DNA of 64,000 nucleotides from Arenimonas sp049195245 (GTDB taxonomy: Bacteria > Pseudomonadota > Gammaproteobacteria > Xanthomonadales > Xanthomonadaceae): contig NZ_JBMIRR010000028.1 in the NCBI RefSeq assembly GCF_049195245.1, forward strand, positions 147,250 through 211,249, read 5' to 3'. Position numbers and translations under genes: made by a program. The notes beneath the pieces are model-generated. The model made no database searches, was not told the DNA's origin, and saw only the letters and a list, made by a program, of their open reading frames with translations. Every line of letters begins with the position of its first letter. The stretch's first letter is position 1. Positions 59,887 to 64,000 of the stretch are shown in pieces.

Positions 59887-61794
59887 ATGTCGCACTTCGA
59901 TTTTGCGCCGCTCGCCGGTGCCCAGGATCGCGCGTCTGCGCGGCATACGCTTACGCGCGGCTTCGTGCTCATGTTCCTGCTGGCGCTGATGCCGGATGCG
60001 TACGCATGGCAGCCGGGCAAGGATGGCAGCCTGACCGTCAACGCCAACACCAATTATTCGGCGCTGGCCGCGGTGCGCATCACCACGCTCTCTACGGCCG
60101 CCAACGCGGGCGACGGCACGATCACGCTGGCCAGCGCCGCGGGCATTTCCGCCGGTGACGTGCTGATGATTTACCAGGCGCAGGGCGCCACCATCGGGTC
60201 GGGCAATGCCGCGACCTATGGTGAGGTCACCAACTTGAACAATGCCGGCCGCTACGAGCTGGTAAATGTGTTCGGCGTCGTCGGCACGGTCATTACGCTT
60301 AGCCCCGCCTGCGACACCACGCCGCTGCAGTTCTCGTACGCGAGCGGCAGCCAGGTGATCCGCGTTCCCCAGTACACCACGCTGACCATCGGTGGCGCCG
60401 CCACGCTCTCGGCTCCCGCGTGGAACGGCAGCACCGGCGGCGTGATGCCGCTGATCGTGCAGAACACGCTTACCGTCAACGGCCTGCTGTCGGCCAACGG
60501 CGCCGGATTCCGCGGCGGCGTGCTCGACAACACCACCACCGATGCCGGTACCGACGTGACGCTGTTCCGCGGTACCAGCAATGCCGACGGCGGCGAGAAG
60601 GGCGAGAGCATCGCCGGCTTCCAGACCCAGTACGACAGCCTCAATGGCCGCTATGGCCGCGGCGCCCCGGCCAACGGCGGCGGCGGCGGCAACGCCCACA
60701 ACGCCGGCGGCGGCGGCGGTGCCAACGGCGGCACCGGCACCTGGACCGGGCAGGGCAATCCCAGCGTGACCACGGCGGCTTGGGCCGGGGCTTGGAACCT
60801 CGAGGGTGCGGGCTTCGCGACCAGCACCTCGCCCGGTGGCGGACGCGGCGGCTACACCTACGGCAGCAGCAACCAGAACGCCCTCACCCTGCCGCCCGGC
60901 AACAATTCCTGGGGCGGCAACAGTCGCCGCCAGCGCGGCGGTCTCGGTGGTCGGCCCCTCGCCAACAGCCCCGCCAACAGCGGCAACACCCGCATCTTCC
61001 TCGGCGGTGGTGGCGGTGCGGGCGATGCCAACAACAGCGCCGGCTCGTCGGGTGCTTCGGGCGGTGGTTTCATCCTGGTGATTGCCGGCACGGTTTCGGG
61101 TTCCGGCGACATCGTCGCCAACGGGAACACGGCGACCAATTCCACGCCGGGCCACAACGACGCCCCGGGCGGCGGTGGCGGCGGCGGCAGCATCGTCATC
61201 TCCGCTGGCTCGGCCAGTGGCGTGGACCTGTTTGCGCGCGGCGGCAATGGCGGCAATCAGCTGATCACCAACGACGAGTCCGAGGGCCCGGGCGGCGGCG
61301 GCGGTGGCGGTTTCATTTCCGCGCCCGCGGCCCTGGCGACCAGCGTGACCGGTGGTGCCAGCGGCACGACGTCGTCGGGCGCGGTCACGGAGTTCCTGCC
61401 CAACGGCGCCACCTTCGGTGGTGCCGGCAACACCACGACGATCCCTGCCCTGGCCAGCCTGCCGGTTTGCCCGACGCTGGCCACGGTGACGCTGGCCGTC
61501 ACCAAGGCGGACACCTTGACCAATTACACGCCTGGCGGCACCGCCACCTACACGGTGGTGGTCACCAATACCGGCAACGTGCCGGCCATCGGCACGCTGG
61601 TGGACGATCCGCTGCCTGCGGGCCTGACGCTGACGGCGCCCTGGACCTGCACGGCGTCCACCGGCGGCTCCTGCCCCGCCAGTGGCGGCACCATCGGCGG
61701 CACCACGGTAGGCCTCACCGGCACCGTTGCCGCCGGCGGCACCCTGACCATCACCATCCCGGTGGCCTTCTCGGCCAACCCCAACGCGTACTGA
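59887..61794 (+). CDS. Secreted Gly-rich surface protein with one DUF11 domain
   Basis: A 635-aa protein from ATG 59887. An N-terminal hydrophobic stretch (FVLMFLLALMPDAYAW, residues 27-42) acts as signal peptide. A beta-rich part (50-210, with AAGISAGDVLMIYQAQGA) precedes a Gly/Asn/Ala-rich region (about 220-490; GGGGGNAHNAGGGGGANGG). A single DUF11 domain (about 540-635; VTKADTLTNYTPGGTATYTV, GNVPAIGTLVDDPLPAGL) closes the protein. It stops right after VAFSANPNAY, where DUF11 domains usually continue, so the C-terminus may be truncated. Probably an adhesin or matrix protein. Confidence 0.82.
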   Translation: MSHFDFAPLAGAQDRASARHTLTRGFVLMFLLALMPDAYAWQPGKDGSLTVNANTNYSALAAVRITTLSTAANAGDGTITLASAAGISAGDVLMIYQAQGATIGSGNAATYGEVTNLNNAGRYELVNVFGVVGTVITLSPACDTTPLQFSYASGSQVIRVPQYTTLTIGGAATLSAPAWNGSTGGVMPLIVQNTLTVNGLLSANGAGFRGGVLDNTTTDAGTDVTLFRGTSNADGGEKGESIAGFQTQYDSLNGRYGRGAPANGGGGGNAHNAGGGGGANGGTGTWTGQGNPSVTTAAWAGAWNLEGAGFATSTSPGGGRGGYTYGSSNQNALTLPPGNNSWGGNSRRQRGGLGGRPLANSPANSGNTRIFLGGGGGAGDANNSAGSSGASGGGFILVIAGTVSGSGDIVANGNTATNSTPGHNDAPGGGGGGGSIVISAGSASGVDLFARGGNGGNQLITNDESEGPGGGGGGGFISAPAALATSVTGGASGTTSSGAVTEFLPNGATFGGAGNTTTIPALASLPVCPTLATVTLAVTKADTLTNYTPGGTATYTVVVTNTGNVPAIGTLVDDPLPAGLTLTAPWTCTASTGGSCPASGGTIGGTTVGLTGTVAAGGTLTITIPVAFSANPNAY

Positions 61795-61868
61795 GTGCCC
61801 GAGCGATGACTTCCTTCCAGATCCCGGGTACCCAGGCCAACGCCATCGCTATCGGCGGCGGAGTCAAC

Positions 61869-64000
61869 ATGTCCAGCAAGCGCATGCCCACCTTCCGCAG
61901 GCTGCACGGCGCGGTGTTCGCACTCGGCCTGGCCATCGCCGGCAGCGCCCAGGCGCAGAACTACCCGCCCAACATCACCAACACCGTCACCGTGACGGCG
62001 CCCAACGGCACCCTCAGCACCGCCAGCGACGTCAACGCGCTGATCGACCAGGCCAACCTGGGCATCACCAAGACGGTTGACGTGGCTGCGCCGGCGGTGG
62101 GCAGCAACGTGGTGTTCACGCTCACGGTGACCAATGCCGGCCCCGCGCCCGCGCTGGGCGTCAGCGTCACCGACCTGCTGCCCGCGGGTTACACCTTCGT
62201 CGCCGCGACGCCCAGCGTTGGCACGTACGCCAGCGGCACCGGCGTGTGGACCATTGGCACGATGGCCAATGGCGCCACGGTGACGATGACCATCCAGGCG
62301 ACGGTGAATGCAACGGGTTCCTATGCGAACTCCGCCACCGTCAACAGCACGACGCCGGACCCGGTGCCGGGCAACAACAGCGACACCGAAACCCCTGCGC
62401 CTGTGGCCCAGGCAGACGTGTCGATCACCAAGGCGGTGGACGATCCGATTCCGGATGTGGGAGAGAACGTCACCTTCACCCTGACCGTCAGCAATGCCGG
62501 TCCGTCGGCCGCAGCCGGCGTCTCGGTCAATGATCTGCTGCCGGCTGGCTACACCTTCGTTTCTTCGGCCGCCAGCACGGGCACCTATAACTCCGGTACC
62601 GGCGTGTGGGCGATCGGCGGTCTGGCCAATGGCGCCAGTGCGACGCTCGACATCCTGGCCACGGTCAATGCCGCCGGCCCGTATGACAACACCGCTTCGG
62701 TCACCGCTACCACGGCGGACCCGACCCCGGGTAACAACAGCGACACCGAAACGCCTGCACCGCAGGCAGTGGCAGACCTTACGGTGACCAAGACGCTGAC
62801 ATCGGCCTCGCCGGTACAGGCGGGCGCGGCCGTAAGTTACGAGATCAACGTTTCCAACGGCGGACCTTCCGACGTCGCCGATGCAATTTTCTCCGATACC
62901 GCGCCGGCCGGCCTCGTGGGTGCGCAGTGGACCTGTGCCCCTCTGGCCAACTGCGGCGTGGCGTCGGGCAACGGCGATGTTTCCTTGCTGCTTGATCTGG
63001 CGGCAGGTCAATCGGTAACGATCACGATGACCGGCACCGCGCCGGTCGTCACGCCTGCCACGGTGGCCGCCAATACGGCCAGCGTCACGGCCCCGGCCGG
63101 CGTCACCGATCCTGACCTGGCCAACAACACCGATACGGTACCTGCCATCACGGTGGATCCGTTGGCGATCGATGCCGTCAACGACAGCGCCGGTCCGGTC
63201 AATGGCTTTGTGGCCAACACCAATGTCGTCAACGTGCTGGGCAATGACCAGCTCAATGGCGCGGCCGTGAATCCGGCGGACATCACCTTGGTCCCGGTGA
63301 CGAATGGTCCGCTGACCGTGAACGCCGATGGCTCGGTGGACGTGGCGGCCGGTACCGCCGCGGGCACGTACACGGTCGACTACGAGATCTGCGAGGTCCT
63401 GAACCCGGCCAACTGCGATACCGCCACGGTCACCGTGACGGTCGAAGCGGCCGTGCTCGATGCGGTTAACGACACTGCGGGTCCGATCAATGGCGTCACC
63501 GGCGGCACGAACGTAGTAAACGTCCTGGCCAATGACCAGCTCAATGGCGCGCCGGTGAATCCGGCGAACATCACCTTGGTTCCGGTGACCAACGGTCCGC
63601 TGACCGTGAACGCCGACGGCAGCGTCGACGTCGCGCCGAATACCCCGGCTGGCACGTACACCGTCGACTACGAAATCTGCGAAGTCCTGAATCCCGCGAA
63701 CTGCGACACCGCGACCGTTACGGTCACGGTGGAGGAGGGCGTCATTGACGCCGTCAACGACAGCGCCGGTCCGGTCAATGGCTTTGTGGCTAACGCCAAC
63801 GTCGTCAACGTCCTGAGCAATGACCTGCTCAACGGTGCGGCCGTGAATCCCGCCGACATCACCCTGGTCCCGGTCACGAATGGTCCGCTTACCGTGAACG
63901 CTGATGGCTCGGTGGACGTCGCGCCGAATACCCCGGCTGGCACGTACACCGTCGACTACGAGATTTGCGAGGTCCTGAACCCGGCCAACTGCGACACCGC
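61869..64000 (+). CDS. Secreted repeat protein: DUF11 and tandem cadherin-like repeats, 3' end outside window
   Basis: Open to the window edge (710 codons). ATG 61869 has GGCGGAG upstream; an in-frame ATG at 61806 would add 21 residues. Signal peptide 1-31 (cut after AGSAQA). Then DUF11-type domains (LGITKTVDVAAPAVGSNVVF; ADVSITKAVDDPIPDVGENV; ADLTVTKTLTSASPVQAGAA) of about 115 residues each, followed by near-identical 96-residue repeats starting DAVNDSAGPVNG with the cadherin-like NVLGNDQLNGAAVNP. Such proteins are large adhesins or biofilm matrix components. Possibly secreted by a type I or T9-like route, which the visible part does not settle. Confidence 0.85.
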   Translation, partial: MSSKRMPTFRRLHGAVFALGLAIAGSAQAQNYPPNITNTVTVTAPNGTLSTASDVNALIDQANLGITKTVDVAAPAVGSNVVFTLTVTNAGPAPALGVSVTDLLPAGYTFVAATPSVGTYASGTGVWTIGTMANGATVTMTIQATVNATGSYANSATVNSTTPDPVPGNNSDTETPAPVAQADVSITKAVDDPIPDVGENVTFTLTVSNAGPSAAAGVSVNDLLPAGYTFVSSAASTGTYNSGTGVWAIGGLANGASATLDILATVNAAGPYDNTASVTATTADPTPGNNSDTETPAPQAVADLTVTKTLTSASPVQAGAAVSYEINVSNGGPSDVADAIFSDTAPAGLVGAQWTCAPLANCGVASGNGDVSLLLDLAAGQSVTITMTGTAPVVTPATVAANTASVTAPAGVTDPDLANNTDTVPAITVDPLAIDAVNDSAGPVNGFVANTNVVNVLGNDQLNGAAVNPADITLVPVTNGPLTVNADGSVDVAAGTAAGTYTVDYEICEVLNPANCDTATVTVTVEAAVLDAVNDTAGPINGVTGGTNVVNVLANDQLNGAPVNPANITLVPVTNGPLTVNADGSVDVAPNTPAGTYTVDYEICEVLNPANCDTATVTVTVEEGVIDAVNDSAGPVNGFVANANVVNVLSNDLLNGAAVNPADITLVPVTNGPLTVNADGSVDVAPNTPAGTYTVDYEICEVLNPANCDT
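63171..64000 (+). repeat. Tandem 288-bp coding repeats (three copies visible, continues)
   Basis: Units begin at 63171, 63459 and 63747, exactly 288 bp apart, each coding for 96 residues and starting GA(T/C)GC(C/G)GT. Protein identity between units is very high (LVPVTNGPLTVNADGSVDVA is the same in all), DNA identity a little lower. The array may extend far past the window and could vary in copy number by recombination. Confidence 0.9.

Noticed and set aside
63171..64000. Possible CRISPR-like array
   Set aside because: The repeat unit is 288 bp, lies wholly in frame in a coding sequence and has no spacers.

Overview
The window is about 68-70% G+C chromosome of a gammaproteobacterium of the family Xanthomonadaceae/Lysobacteraceae (Lysobacter, Luteimonas or Pseudoxanthomonas type). 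This is inferred from the OxyR-AhpC-AhpF block, a dxs-linked HNH protein, a three-subunit transhydrogenase, Clp-type sites before a secreted S8 protease with PPC and P domains, and very G+C-rich codon third positions. Most genes are core housekeeping genes in short, overlapping operons.

Layout. 1-1760: small conserved genes, and a divergent MerR regulator / DUF3703 pair with a textbook 19-bp-spacer metal-type promoter. 1773-9977: an integrative island in the 3' end of tRNA-Phe, bounded by 50-bp direct repeats. Left of the island lies a terminator that fits the original tRNA terminator. The island carries a tyrosine integrase, an AlpA-like regulator, a winged-helix protein with nearby GGGGCAAA repeats, and leftward A+T-richer cargo: a caspase-fold protease with an overlapping 203-aa partner, then a small protein and a multi-pass membrane protein. 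This is the best candidate for an undescribed (perhaps anti-phage) system.

9929-21301: tRNA-Phe(GAA), yggX-mutY-AsmA-like-ftsY, rsmD-coaD, a lipoprotein, YfhL ferredoxin, gamma-glutamyltransferase, an MBL hydrolase, DUF4920, a PhoX-like Tat protein and a MAPEG protein. 21335-22157: a non-coding element of two inverted, diverged copies ending in perfect 22-bp-stem hairpins. 22182-31598: EF-hand protein, rlmM, nucleoside deaminase, glnS, a membrane GAF/degenerate-GGDEF protein, GST, apt, rubrerythrin and oxyR. 31670-34059: OxyR-type site and promoter, then ahpC and ahpF. 34027-45162: esterase lipoprotein, orphan PycTM-like membrane protein, prmC, OmpA-family lipoprotein, dxs, an unknown protein, HNH protein, pip, NUDIX, a 5'-3' exonuclease and a nitroreductase.

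45294-52478: DUF1631 and the transhydrogenase genes; the alpha-1 gene is separated from alpha-2/beta by an inverted ECF sigma / DUF3619-like / DUF3106 operon and a small repeat protein. 52976-56911: SufT, then a Fur-box-divided iron locus (PKHD hydroxylase one way, imelysin plus di-haem oxidoreductase the other). 57186-64000: a secreted subtilisin-like protease preceded by tandem Clp-type sites, then two cell-surface DUF11-repeat proteins; the second has 288-bp tandem repeats and runs off the window.

All family assignments come from reading motifs; no database search was run.
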